This document shows positions 1-7,992 of a stretch of DNA of 14,235 nucleotides, piece by piece. A program made the position numbers and the translations under genes. This DNA is from Candidatus Blautia intestinipullorum (GTDB lineage Bacteria > Bacillota > Clostridia > Lachnospirales > Lachnospiraceae), in contig DWVA01000173.1 in the NCBI GenBank assembly GCA_019120475.1, positions 1 through 14,235 on the forward strand, given 5' to 3'. The notes under the pieces are model-generated. The model did no database searches. It saw only the letters and a program-made list of their open reading frames with translations, and was not told the origin of the DNA. Within the stretch, counting starts at the first letter, position 1. Each line of letters starts with the position of its first letter.

Positions 1-807
1 GTAACAGTACGGGTTCCCGTCGGATGCACACTGGATGAGGTTGTTGCGCAGGCGGGAAATATGACCGTGAAGGATGCCGTTTATTTTGTAGGCGGCCCGA
101 TGATGGGACGCATCGGAACAGGCTCCGAGCCGGTGACAAAGACAACGAATGCAGTTCTGGTCCTTCCAAAGGATCATGTTATTGTTATGAAGAAGAAGAG
201 AACTTCTTCCATAGATTTAAAGAGGGCGGCATCTATTTGCTGCCAGTGTAATACCTGTACGGATCTCTGCCCGAGAAATAATCTGGGACATCCAATCGAT
301 CCGGCGCTCTTTATGAGGGCGGCGGCCAACGGAGATTACAGAGACCTGAATCCGTACCTGGATTCTTTCTTCTGCAGCTCCTGCGGTGTCTGCGAAATGT
401 ATTCCTGCCCCCAGAGTCTTGCTCCCAGAACACTTCTGGCGGATATGAAGGGCGGACTGAGGAAGGCGGGAGTCAAAGCTCCCCAGGGAGTACAGCCGGT
501 ACCGGTACAGCCTTCCAGAGAGTACCGTAAGGTTCCGGAGGAACGGCTGATGGCCCGCCTGGGTCTGACAAAATATGATAAGGATGCACCGATGGACGAG
601 ACGCTTGTTCCTGTTTCCAAGGTAAAAATCCTTCTGAGTCAGCATATCGGCGCTCCGGCACAGGCAATTGTGAAAACAGGCGATGAAGTAACCAGAGGGC
701 AGATGATCGCGAAACCGGCTGACGGACTCAGCGTCGGCATCCATGCAAGCATCTGCGGAAAAGTAACTGAAGTGACAGACCGCTACATCATAATTGCAGC
801 AAAGTAG
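1..807 (+). CDS. pduS: PduS-like cobalamin reductase / RnfC-type Fe-S flavoprotein (5' truncated)
   Basis: The reading frame is open from the first base, so the gene starts upstream; 268 C-terminal residues are visible. They begin inside an SLBB-type segment (VPVGCTLDEV ... GGPMMG). Two ferredoxin-like cysteine sets follow: CxxCxxCxxxCP near nt 238-270 and CxxCxxCxxxxCP near nt 373-410, each able to hold a 4Fe-4S cluster. The last 60 residues look like the RnfC/PduS barrel-sandwich hybrid (LLSQHIGAPAQAIVKTGDEV). The PduS family is an FMN and Fe-S protein that reduces cob(III)alamin towards cob(I)alamin so PduO can adenosylate it, and it associates with PduT. The N-terminal Rossmann/FMN part is outside the window. 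The next gene being pduT, the known partner, separates this from a true RnfC. A 16-nt gap to the pduT start indicates one transcript. Confidence 0.88.
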   Translation, partial: VTVRVPVGCTLDEVVAQAGNMTVKDAVYFVGGPMMGRIGTGSEPVTKTTNAVLVLPKDHVIVMKKKRTSSIDLKRAASICCQCNTCTDLCPRNNLGHPIDPALFMRAAANGDYRDLNPYLDSFFCSSCGVCEMYSCPQSLAPRTLLADMKGGLRKAGVKAPQGVQPVPVQPSREYRKVPEERLMARLGLTKYDKDAPMDETLVPVSKVKILLSQHIGAPAQAIVKTGDEVTRGQMIAKPADGLSVGIHASICGKVTEVTDRYIIIAAK

Positions 808-823
808 AAAGGACGTGCAGAAC

Positions 824-1372
824 ATGAGTAAAGCAATCGGAATGATTGAATTTAAAACGACTGCCACGGGTATCACAGCAGCAGATACCATGGTAAAGAC
901 CTCTGAAGTAGAGATCGTCGAGGCACAGACCGTATGTCCGGGAAAATATATTGCAATTATCACCGGTGACCTGAGTGCAGTGAAGGCGGCTGTAGACGCG
1001 GCAGTTACTACTTATGAAGATAAATGTATCGACAGTTTTGTACTGGGAAATCCCCACGAGTCTCTTTTCCCCGCTATGTATGGAACTACACAGGTGGAAG
1101 AGATCAGCGCTCTGGGAATCCTGGAAACATATGACGCCGCATCCATCATCGAGGCGGCGGACCAGGCGGCGAAAACTGCCATTGTAGATGTGATCGAGCT
1201 CCGTATCGCCAAAGGTATGTGCGGAAAATCCTATATGCTGATCACAGGAGAAGTTTCCGCAGTGGAGGCTTCCATTGACCGGGCGAAAGAGCTTGTTGCA
1301 GAAAAAGGAATGTATCTTGATTCCTCTGTAATCGCTCATCCGGACAGAAGAATGATCGATACGATCCTGTAA
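824..1372 (+). CDS. pduT: PduT-like tandem-BMC trimeric shell protein with Fe-S pore cysteine
   Basis: 182 aa, close to the 184 aa of Salmonella PduT. Two BMC domains in tandem are visible: residues about 4-85 (AIGMIEF ... ) and about 94-178 (ALGILET ... GKSYMLITGEVSAVEA). Cys38 in the motif TVCPGK sits exactly where characterised PduT proteins have the cysteine that binds a 4Fe-4S cluster at the centre of the trimer pore. This implies a redox-active shell facet rather than a plain metabolite pore. The start ATG at 824 is chosen because AAGGA at 809-813 lies 10 nt upstream and the product then begins MSKAIGMIEF as in the family; a TTG 30 nt upstream in the same frame would overlap pduS. Position after pduS fits the PduS-PduT electron-transfer partnership known in Citrobacter and Salmonella. 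Confidence 0.93.
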   Translation: MSKAIGMIEFKTTATGITAADTMVKTSEVEIVEAQTVCPGKYIAIITGDLSAVKAAVDAAVTTYEDKCIDSFVLGNPHESLFPAMYGTTQVEEISALGILETYDAASIIEAADQAAKTAIVDVIELRIAKGMCGKSYMLITGEVSAVEASIDRAKELVAEKGMYLDSSVIAHPDRRMIDTIL

Positions 1373-1391
1373 AAGAAAGTCAGGAGAGACG

Positions 1392-1415
1392 AACGGGAGA
1401 TTTTCCCGTTATAAT
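1392..1415 (+). promoter_or_regulatory. Hairpin abutting a perfect -10 box in the pduT-deoR gap
   Basis: In the 69-nt gap, AACGGGA (1392-1398) and TCCCGTT (1404-1410) form a perfect 7-bp inverted repeat with a 5-nt loop. Its last base begins a consensus TATAAT (1410-1415). No good -35 box is seen at the right distance. The palindrome could be an operator of the DeoR-type regulator encoded just downstream (autoregulation), or a weak intra-operon hairpin. It is a poor terminator because no T-run follows. Confidence 0.45.
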
Positions 1416-1441
1416 ATGTTTTCAGTAAGGGGGCAAAGGAA

Positions 1442-2209
1442 ATGCTGGCATTAGAGAGACGGAATCTGATCCTTGAGAAGCTCCAGACCGAGAAAAGGGT
1501 AGTAGTCAGCGAGCTCAGCCAGCTTTACGACGTTTCTGAGGAGACTATCCGCAGGGATCTGGATAAGCTGGAAAAAGAGGGACTTGCCACAAAAAGCTAT
1601 GGCGGCGCTGTCATCAATGAAAATGTAAGCATTGATTTGCCCTTTAATATCCGTAAAAACCAGAATGTGGCCGGAAAACAGAAGATGGCGGAGCTTGCTG
1701 CTTCCATGGTGCAGGACGGGGAGCATATTTTTCTGGACGCCAGCACCACGGCGGTGTTTATCGCCAAAGCGCTGAAAGAGAAGGAAAGACTTACCGTCAT
1801 AACAAATTCCATGGAAATACTGATCGAGCTGTCTGACGTGTCCGGCTGGAATATTATCTCTACCGGAGGAGTGATGAAAGAAGGCTATCTTGCTTTTCTG
1901 GGATCCAGAACAGAAGAAGCGATACGGTCCTATTTTGTGGATAAGGTATTTTTCTCCTGCAAAGCCCTGGATCCGGAATGGGGGATCATGGAATCCCAGG
2001 AAGCCTTCGGCTCCACAAAGAAGGCCATGCTTTCTTCCGGACGAAGAAAGATTCTGGTGGTTGACAGTACAAAGTTTGATCAGACCGCTTTTTCCGTAGC
2101 AGGAAAACTGCGGGATGTAGATGTGGTTATCACAGACAGGAAACCGTCGGAAAAATGGCTGGCCCGTTTTACCGACGAGGGCATTGAATGCCGGTATCCT
2201 GAAGTATAG
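1442..2209 (+). CDS. DeoR-family transcriptional regulator
   Basis: 255 aa, standard length for the DeoR family. The N-terminal winged helix-turn-helix (residues about 3-60) carries the DeoR signature around SEETIRRDLDKLEKEG. The C-terminal part (about 75-230) is the DeoRC sugar-phosphate-binding, ISOCOT-like fold, with LDASTTAVFIAKAL and STGGVM typical of it. ATG 1442 is preceded by AAGGGGG (1427-1433) at 8-nt spacing. Members usually repress catabolic operons and are released by a phosphorylated sugar intermediate. Here the gene sits inside the pdu operon, between pduT and pduQ, so a role in controlling these genes is likely. The effector is unknown; fuculose-1-phosphate or another sugar phosphate of the fucose/rhamnose pathway is a reasonable guess, because 1,2-propanediol is not a phosphorylated ligand. 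Classical enterobacterial pdu operons use the AraC-type PocR instead. Confidence 0.9.
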   Translation: MLALERRNLILEKLQTEKRVVVSELSQLYDVSEETIRRDLDKLEKEGLATKSYGGAVINENVSIDLPFNIRKNQNVAGKQKMAELAASMVQDGEHIFLDASTTAVFIAKALKEKERLTVITNSMEILIELSDVSGWNIISTGGVMKEGYLAFLGSRTEEAIRSYFVDKVFFSCKALDPEWGIMESQEAFGSTKKAMLSSGRRKILVVDSTKFDQTAFSVAGKLRDVDVVITDRKPSEKWLARFTDEGIECRYPEV

Positions 2210-2231
2210 CTGCAGAAAAGGAGCAACAGAT

Positions 2232-3383
2232 ATGAAAACCTTTGAAATGAAGACAGTCATTCATTTTGGAGACAACGCTCTGGACCGTCTGGCGGAGATT
2301 CCCTATAAGAGAGTCCTGATCATCACGGATCCCTTCGTTGTACAGAGCAAGATGATCGACTTGATAACAGCGCCTCTGGAAAAAGGCAGGAAGGAATATG
2401 ATATTTTCCACAATGTTGTTCCGGACGCGCCGGTAGATAAGATTGCGGATGGGGTGAAGAAATTTTTGAGCTACCAGCCGGATGTGGTCGTAGCCGTAGG
2501 CGGTGGCTCCGCGATTGATTCTTCCAAAGCTATCCGTGAATTTGCGCTGAAGATCAATCATTATGCGGATGTGGGACTGATCGCGATTCCTACTACAAGC
2601 GGCACAGGCTCGGAAGTTACTTCCTTCGCAGTAGTAAACGATACAGACGCAAAGGTGAAATATCCTCTCGTTTCTGACAGCCTTACAGCAGATGAGGCGA
2701 TCCTTGACGCTGAGCTGGTAAAAAGCGTTCCTCCGGCGATCACCGCCGATACAGGAATGGACGTATTTACCCACGCGCTGGAATCCTATGTAAGTATTGA
2801 TCACAATGAATTTTCTTCCGCACTGGCGGAAAAATCCATTGAAATCTGCGGGGTATTCCTTTTAAGAGCATACCTGGACGGAAGCGATATGCACGCCCGC
2901 CAGAAGATGCACGTAGCCTCCTGTCTTGCCGGACTTTCCTTTAATACGGCGGGACTGGGGATCACCCACAGTATGGCCCATCAGTTGGGCGCAATGTTCC
3001 ACATACCTCATGGAAGGGCAAACGCTATGCTGCTTCCTCACATTGTGGAATTTAACGCAAACATCAACAAGCACAGCAGGAGCCAGAAGGAATATCTTCC
3101 GGCAGTGAAGCGGTATGCGAACATTGCCCATATTCTGGGGCTCAGCAATTATAATAAAGTAATGAGTGTCCGGTCTCTTGTGAACTGGATCCAGTTTATG
3201 CAGAAGGAAATGAATATTCCTCTGACAATCCAGGAAATCGGAACTATTACACCAGACGCATATTTTGCGGCGGTGGAGAAAATGGCGGAGGCGGCGCTGG
3301 CGGATACCTGTACGGCAACCAACCCAAGAGTACCCACAAAAGAAGACATCATAAAGATCTATACGAAATTATGGTCCTTCTAA
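2232..3383 (+). CDS. pduQ: Iron-containing alcohol dehydrogenase, probable 1-propanol dehydrogenase
   Basis: 383 aa group III (Fe-dependent) alcohol dehydrogenase. The NAD-binding part has GGGSAIDSSKAI (residues about 90-101) and TTSGTGSEVT (121-130). The metal-site residues align with those of E. coli FucO: Asp177 and His181 in GMDVFTHALE, His246 in ITHSMAH and His260 in IPHGRANAM. In the Pdu pathway PduQ reduces propionaldehyde to 1-propanol and regenerates NAD+ inside the microcompartment for PduP. Start at 2232 is set by AAAAGGAG (2216-2223) at 8-nt spacing; the frame stays open upstream into deoR but that would overlap the regulator. It follows deoR by 22 nt and precedes pduC by 41 nt. 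A lactaldehyde reductase (FucO-type, making 1,2-propanediol) is the main alternative and cannot be excluded by sequence alone. Confidence 0.85.
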   Translation: MKTFEMKTVIHFGDNALDRLAEIPYKRVLIITDPFVVQSKMIDLITAPLEKGRKEYDIFHNVVPDAPVDKIADGVKKFLSYQPDVVVAVGGGSAIDSSKAIREFALKINHYADVGLIAIPTTSGTGSEVTSFAVVNDTDAKVKYPLVSDSLTADEAILDAELVKSVPPAITADTGMDVFTHALESYVSIDHNEFSSALAEKSIEICGVFLLRAYLDGSDMHARQKMHVASCLAGLSFNTAGLGITHSMAHQLGAMFHIPHGRANAMLLPHIVEFNANINKHSRSQKEYLPAVKRYANIAHILGLSNYNKVMSVRSLVNWIQFMQKEMNIPLTIQEIGTITPDAYFAAVEKMAEAALADTCTATNPRVPTKEDIIKIYTKLWSF

Positions 3384-3424
3384 GCTGAGAATATGCAGCA
3401 GACTTTTCCTGGAAGGTAAATACT

Positions 3425-5089
3425 ATGAAAAGATCGAAAAGAATTGAGGTATTGGATCAGCGTCCGGTAAATCTGGACGGTTTCATTGACGAATGGCCGG
3501 AGATGGGACTTGTGGCAATGAAAAGCCCCTATGATCCAAAACCTTCCATAAAAATAGAAAACGGCGTGATCGTTGAACTGGACGGAAAGAAAAGAGAAGA
3601 CTTTGATTTCCTGGATCAGTTCATTGCAGATTACGCGATCCGTATCGAACGGGCGGAGGCATCCATGGCAGTATCCTCTCTGGAGATTGCCAGAAAGATC
3701 GTAGACATCCATGTTTCCCGCAAGGAGATCCTGGAATTGATCTCCGGCATCACTCCCGCGAAAATGGCAGAGGTGATCAACCAGCTGAACGTAGTGGAAA
3801 TGATGATGGGAATGCAGAAGATGCGCGCAAGGAGAGTTCCCGGAAACCAGGCTCATATTACGAACCTGAAGGACGATCCGGTTCAGATCGCGGCTGACGC
3901 TGCAGAGGGAGCGCTGAGAGGATTCAGCGAAGAGGAGACTACGATGGGCGTTGCCCGTTATGCGCCGTTCAGCGCTATGGCTCTTCTGATCGGAGCCCAG
4001 GCAGGGCGTCCCGGCGTTCTGACCCAGTGTTCCGCTGAGGAAGCTACGGAACTGGAACTGGGTATCCGCGGCCTTACGACTTATGCGGAAACTCTTTCCG
4101 TTTATGGTACGGAAAAGGTATTTATCGACGGAGATGATACCCCTTATTCCAAAGCATTTCTCAATTCCGCCTATGCTTCACGAGGACTGAAGGTGCGCTT
4201 CAGCTCAGGAGCCGGTTCCGAGGCCCTTATGGGAAGCAGCGAGAAGAAGTCCATGCTTTATCTGGAATGCCGCTGTCTCTATGTGACAAAAGGAGCGGGA
4301 AGCCAGGGAATCCAGAACGGTTCCGTAAGCTGTATCGGCGTTGCCGCAAGCGTACCGTCGGGAATCCGCGAAGTTATGGGCGAAAACCTTGTAGCGGCTC
4401 TTCTTGGACTGGAATGCGCTTCTTCCAATGATCAGAGCTTTTCAAATTCTGACATGAGAAGGACAGCCAGAACAATGCTGCAGTTTATGCCGGGAACAGA
4501 CTTTATCTTCTCCGGATATGCGGCGGAACCCAACTACGACAATATGTTCGCGGGATCAAATTTTGACGCCGAGGACTTTGACGATTATAATGTAATGCAG
4601 AGAGATATGCAGGTAGACGGAGGTCTCCGGCCTGTAAAAGAGGAAGACGTGATCCGGGTGCGCCGTACGGCTGCAAAAGCGGTTCAGGCTGTTTTCCAGT
4701 ATCTGGGTCTTACCCGGGTGACGGACGAGCAGGTGGAGGCAGTGGTTTATGCTCACGGCAGCAAAGACACGCTGAGCCGTGATGTGGCATCCGACCTGAT
4801 GGCTGCAGATGAAATGATGAAACGCGGCATTACAGGCATTGATGTGGTAAAAGCTCTGGCTGACAGCGGTTATACAGAGCTGGCGGAAAATATCCTGAAC
4901 ATGCTGAAACAGAGAGTGATTGGAGATTACATGCAGACGGCGGCGATCCTGGACGATCATTTCCAGGTAATGTCCGGCGTTAATACTCCAAATGATTATA
5001 TGGGACCGGGAACCGGATACCGTGTTTCCGGAGAACGCTGGGAGGAGATCAAAGCAATTCCTCACAGAATCGATACAAACGAAATTTAG
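3425..5089 (+). CDS. pduC: B12-dependent propanediol (diol) dehydratase large subunit
   Basis: 554 aa, the same length as the Klebsiella oxytoca alpha subunit, and alignable almost end to end. It forms the TIM barrel that holds substrate and the adenosyl radical and converts 1,2-propanediol to propionaldehyde. Known active-site residues are present with a +1 offset from Klebsiella numbering: His144, Glu171, Glu222, Gln297, Asp336 and Ser363. Ser302 and Gln337, the positions implicated in substrate selectivity, also match. The start ATG has TGGAAGG (3410-3416) at 8-nt spacing. The stop codon overlaps the AGGAGG site of pduD, so C and D are translationally linked. Glycerol dehydratase (DhaB) is homologous and many diol dehydratases accept glycerol, but the pduQ/S/T/O neighbourhood and nearby fucI favour 1,2-propanediol as the main substrate. 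Confidence 0.96.
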   Translation: MKRSKRIEVLDQRPVNLDGFIDEWPEMGLVAMKSPYDPKPSIKIENGVIVELDGKKREDFDFLDQFIADYAIRIERAEASMAVSSLEIARKIVDIHVSRKEILELISGITPAKMAEVINQLNVVEMMMGMQKMRARRVPGNQAHITNLKDDPVQIAADAAEGALRGFSEEETTMGVARYAPFSAMALLIGAQAGRPGVLTQCSAEEATELELGIRGLTTYAETLSVYGTEKVFIDGDDTPYSKAFLNSAYASRGLKVRFSSGAGSEALMGSSEKKSMLYLECRCLYVTKGAGSQGIQNGSVSCIGVAASVPSGIREVMGENLVAALLGLECASSNDQSFSNSDMRRTARTMLQFMPGTDFIFSGYAAEPNYDNMFAGSNFDAEDFDDYNVMQRDMQVDGGLRPVKEEDVIRVRRTAAKAVQAVFQYLGLTRVTDEQVEAVVYAHGSKDTLSRDVASDLMAADEMMKRGITGIDVVKALADSGYTELAENILNMLKQRVIGDYMQTAAILDDHFQVMSGVNTPNDYMGPGTGYRVSGERWEEIKAIPHRIDTNEI

Positions 5090-5099
5090 GAGGTGCGCC

Positions 5100-5780
5100 A
5101 TGGAAGTGAATGAACAACTGATACGGACGATCACACAGGCAGTCGTGGAGCAGTTGCACAGAAATGATGCGCAGCCCCAGGCAGCAACAGGCAGAGCTGC
5201 TTCTTCCGCCCTTGCCGGAAGAACGAGAATACGTCCGAAGCATTCCTACGAGGGCGCTGTAAGAGCAGTGCAGGGCACTGATCCCAAGGAAATCGTCATT
5301 GGAGTGGGCGCTGCCTTTCAGACAGAGATCAAGAAAACTCTGGGCGGCCTTCCTCTTGACGAAGTGCTCCGCAACGTAAAAGCCGGCATTGAGGAGGAAG
5401 GAATGGTTTCCCGTGTCGTAAAGGTGCTTGACACCTCCGATGTGGGATTTATGGCGCTTCAGGCGGCAAAGCTGTCCGGTTCCGGATTCGGAATCGGAAT
5501 CCAGTCAAAAGGAACAACAGTCATTCATCAAAAGGATCTGTATCCCCTTTCCAATCTGGAACTGTTTCCCCAGGCGCCTCTGATGACGCTGGATACCTAC
5601 CGGAGAATCGGAAAAAACGCTGCCAAATATGCAAAAGGAGAAAAGGTCACGCCTATTGAAAGCACCAATGATCCTATGGTCCGTGCAAAATTCCAAGTGA
5701 AGGCGGCTCTTATGCATATTATGGAAACAGAACAGCTTGACCCGGACAAGGGAATGATCGAATGGGAGGGCGTAAGATGA
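5100..5780 (+). CDS. pduD: Propanediol dehydratase medium subunit with encapsulation peptide
   Basis: 226 aa beta subunit of the diol dehydratase, which with the alpha subunit binds adenosylcobalamin. Conserved blocks include AAKLSGSGFGIGIQSKGTT and LSNLELFPQAPLMTL. Residues 1-20 (starting MEVNEQLIRTITQAVVEQL) form a predicted amphipathic helix closely resembling the Salmonella PduD N-terminus (MEINEKLLRQIIEDVL), which targets the enzyme into the compartment. An Ala/Gln-rich linker of about 25 residues follows, as in other targeted enzymes. ATG 5100 is chosen because the AGGAGG (5088-5093) that overlaps the pduC stop is 6 nt away; the frame is open further upstream inside pduC. The last bases overlap the pduE start (ATGA). 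Confidence 0.95.
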   Translation: MEVNEQLIRTITQAVVEQLHRNDAQPQAATGRAASSALAGRTRIRPKHSYEGAVRAVQGTDPKEIVIGVGAAFQTEIKKTLGGLPLDEVLRNVKAGIEEEGMVSRVVKVLDTSDVGFMALQAAKLSGSGFGIGIQSKGTTVIHQKDLYPLSNLELFPQAPLMTLDTYRRIGKNAAKYAKGEKVTPIESTNDPMVRAKFQVKAALMHIMETEQLDPDKGMIEWEGVR

Positions 5781-6172
5781 GCAATTATCCTTTAGGAAAA
5801 AACGAAGCAGATACGATTGCTTCCAAAACAGGGAAGAAACTTTCCCAGATCACCCTTGAAGAAGTAAAAAGAGGCAATGTAACGGCGGAGGATATTAAGA
5901 TTTCTCCGGAAATGCTGAAACGTCAGGGACAGGTGGCAAGGGAAGCGGATAATCCTCAGATGGAAGCAAACTTTGAGAGAGCCGCCGAGCTTTCCAATGT
6001 ACCGGACGACGTGATCCTGAATATGTACAACAAGCTGCGTCCCAACCGTTCTACAAAGAGAGAACTTGTTCTGATGGCGCAGGAGCTGCTGGAGAAATAT
6101 CATGCTCCCCACTGTGCGAAGCTGGTATTAGAAGCGGCGGAAATTTACGAAAAGAGGGGAATTCTTCTTTGA
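5777..6172 (+). CDS. pduE: Propanediol dehydratase small subunit (short form)
   Basis: 131 aa gamma subunit of the diol dehydratase. Recognisable family blocks are NFERAAELSNVPDDVIL and YNKLRPNRSTKREL, together with the SNYPLGK start of the core. The ATG at 5777 overlaps the pduD stop in ATGA, with GGGAGG (5764-5769) 7 nt upstream, so translation is coupled to pduD. Another ATG at 5762 would add five residues but overlaps the ribosome site. Salmonella PduE has about 173 residues, including an N-terminal targeting-like extension plus linker. That extension is missing here, so the subunit probably enters the compartment only by riding on PduD in the assembled enzyme. Confidence 0.94.
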   Translation: MSNYPLGKNEADTIASKTGKKLSQITLEEVKRGNVTAEDIKISPEMLKRQGQVAREADNPQMEANFERAAELSNVPDDVILNMYNKLRPNRSTKRELVLMAQELLEKYHAPHCAKLVLEAAEIYEKRGILL

Positions 6173-7992
6173 AACTGATTGCTGGAGTTGACATCGGAAA
6201 TTCCACAACTGAAGTATGTGTAGGAAGCGTGGGAGAGGACGGAAGCTTTCATTTCCTTGCCAGCGCTTCCCGCTTTACCACAGGGACCAAGGGAACTCTT
6301 CCCAATGTCCATGGGATCAAAGGCGCTCTGGAGGATGCGATGTACAGTATTCACCAGCCGTTAAGCGCTCTTGATCTAGTGCGGCTCAACGAGGCGGCTC
6401 CGGTGATCGGGGATACGGCGATGGAGACCATTACGGAAACCATTATTACCGAATCCTCCATGATCGGCCATAACCCCTCCACTCCGGCAGGAGCAGGAGA
6501 GGCGGTAGGATATCTTCTTTTCCTGGAAAATATCTGGAAGGGAAAACCGGGCGTTCCTTATATTGTTGTGGCCTCCAGCAAATTTTCCTATGAGGAGGCG
6601 GCGGCAAGACTGAATCAGCATATTCCGGAACTGGATATCCGGGGAGTGATTCTTCAGGCAGATGAAGCTGTCCTTGTGGAAAACCGTTTGAATAAAAAGA
6701 TTCCGATCATTGACGAGGTGCGCCATATCAGCAGAGTGCCGGAGGACAAGCTGGCAGCCATCGAGGTGGCTCTGCCCGGAACAAGTATCCGGATGCTGAG
6801 CAATCCTTATGGAATCGCCACCCTTCTGGGGCTGAATGCGGAAGAGACAAGAATGGTGACACCGATTGCCAAAAGCCTGATCGGAAAAAGAAGCGCGGTG
6901 GTGATCCGAACGCCTAATGGAAACGTTCGGGAGAATATCCTTCCCGCCGGAGAAGTGTTTTTCCACGGAGAACGGGAATCCCGGGTCAACATTGACGCCG
7001 GGGCGGACGAGATCATGGATGCTCTTCAGGATGCAGGAGAGATCCGTGATATTGACGGAGAGAAAAATACAAACGTAGGGAACATGTTTGAGAGGATCAA
7101 AACCAGCATGGCGGATGTGGCCCAGAGTCAGGATCACGACGTCCGCATTACGGATATCCTTGCGGTAGATACGCTTGCTCCTGTGGAGATTTCCGGTTCT
7201 CTTGCGGGAGAAACCTGTATGGAGAAGGCCGTAGGGATAGCGGCCATGGTAAAAACCCAGCATCTTCCCATGCAGAAGATTGCAGAGAAGCTGGAGGAGG
7301 AGCTGCACGTGAAGGCTGTGGTGGCCGGTGTGGAGGCTGTAATGGCATCCCTCGGAGCCATGACTACGCCGGGAACGCAGCTTCCGCTCGCCATCCTTGA
7401 TATGGGCGGAGGCTCTACGGACGCAGCGGTGCTGGAACCTGACGGAAGCGTCAGGACAACTCATCAGGCAGGAGCCGGGGAGCTGGTGTCCATGCTGATA
7501 CAGACAGAGCTTGGCCTTGAAAGCCGCGCGGAGGCGGAACAGATTAAGAAATATCCTATGGGAAAGGTGGAAAGTCTGTTCCATATGAGGCTGGAAAACG
7601 GCTCCATGCGTTTTTTTGAGGAATCTATAGATCCAAGATATTACGGTCATGTGGTGCTTCTGGCGAAGAATGAAATGCTCCGGATAGAAGAAGATATTCC
7701 TATGGAAAAGATCCTGGAGGTGCGCAGAGAGGCGAAGCGGAAAGTTTTTGTGCGCAACGCGATACGTGCTCTTACCTATGTAGCGCCGGATCATGATCTG
7801 AGAAAGATACCGAACGTAGTGCTGGTGGGCGGTTCCGCGGAGGACTTTGAGATTCCGGAAATGCTGACGGAAGCTCTTGCGGAATTCCGCATTGTCTGCG
7901 GACGCGGAAATATCCGCGGCACAGAAGGACCGAGAAACGCAGTTGCCACCGGACTTCTGCTTTCGTATCTGTCGGAGCGGCAGGGAGCCTGA
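6169..7992 (+). CDS. pduG: Diol dehydratase reactivase large subunit
   Basis: 607 aa, usual length about 610. PduG (DdrA) is the ATPase subunit of the chaperone that swaps damaged cobalamin out of inactivated diol dehydratase. It has an actin/Hsp70-type nucleotide fold: phosphate-1 motif VDIGNSTTEV at residues 7-16 and phosphate-2 motif LDMGGGSTD near 410-418. The large substrate-binding insertion lies between them and a VVLVGGSAEDFEIPEM block lies near the C-terminus. The start is TTG at 6169, which overlaps the pduE TGA stop; AGAGGGGA (6153-6160) lies 8 nt upstream. Only this start gives the family N-terminus (MKLIAGVDIGN); no ATG is available close by. The coding strand has strongly biased codons, leaving a long antisense open frame that is not a gene. 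Confidence 0.95.
   Translation: MKLIAGVDIGNSTTEVCVGSVGEDGSFHFLASASRFTTGTKGTLPNVHGIKGALEDAMYSIHQPLSALDLVRLNEAAPVIGDTAMETITETIITESSMIGHNPSTPAGAGEAVGYLLFLENIWKGKPGVPYIVVASSKFSYEEAAARLNQHIPELDIRGVILQADEAVLVENRLNKKIPIIDEVRHISRVPEDKLAAIEVALPGTSIRMLSNPYGIATLLGLNAEETRMVTPIAKSLIGKRSAVVIRTPNGNVRENILPAGEVFFHGERESRVNIDAGADEIMDALQDAGEIRDIDGEKNTNVGNMFERIKTSMADVAQSQDHDVRITDILAVDTLAPVEISGSLAGETCMEKAVGIAAMVKTQHLPMQKIAEKLEEELHVKAVVAGVEAVMASLGAMTTPGTQLPLAILDMGGGSTDAAVLEPDGSVRTTHQAGAGELVSMLIQTELGLESRAEAEQIKKYPMGKVESLFHMRLENGSMRFFEESIDPRYYGHVVLLAKNEMLRIEEDIPMEKILEVRREAKRKVFVRNAIRALTYVAPDHDLRKIPNVVLVGGSAEDFEIPEMLTEALAEFRIVCGRGNIRGTEGPRNAVATGLLLSYLSERQGA

Noticed and set aside
1392..1410. Inverted repeat before deoR as a rho-independent terminator
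   Set aside because: The stem is only 7 bp and is followed by ATAATATG, not a T-run.
3425..5089. Glycerol dehydratase (DhaB/GldA type) instead of diol dehydratase
   Set aside because: The families overlap, but the 554-residue length, selectivity positions Ser302/Gln337 and the pduQ/S/T/G/H/O neighbourhood fit a propanediol enzyme better. Glycerol may still be a side substrate.
6376..7794. Long open frame (472 codons) antisense to pduG
   Set aside because: It lies wholly within pduG, whose family motifs and length are clear. The product is His/Arg/Cys-rich with no recognisable domain, as expected from the complement of a codon-biased gene.
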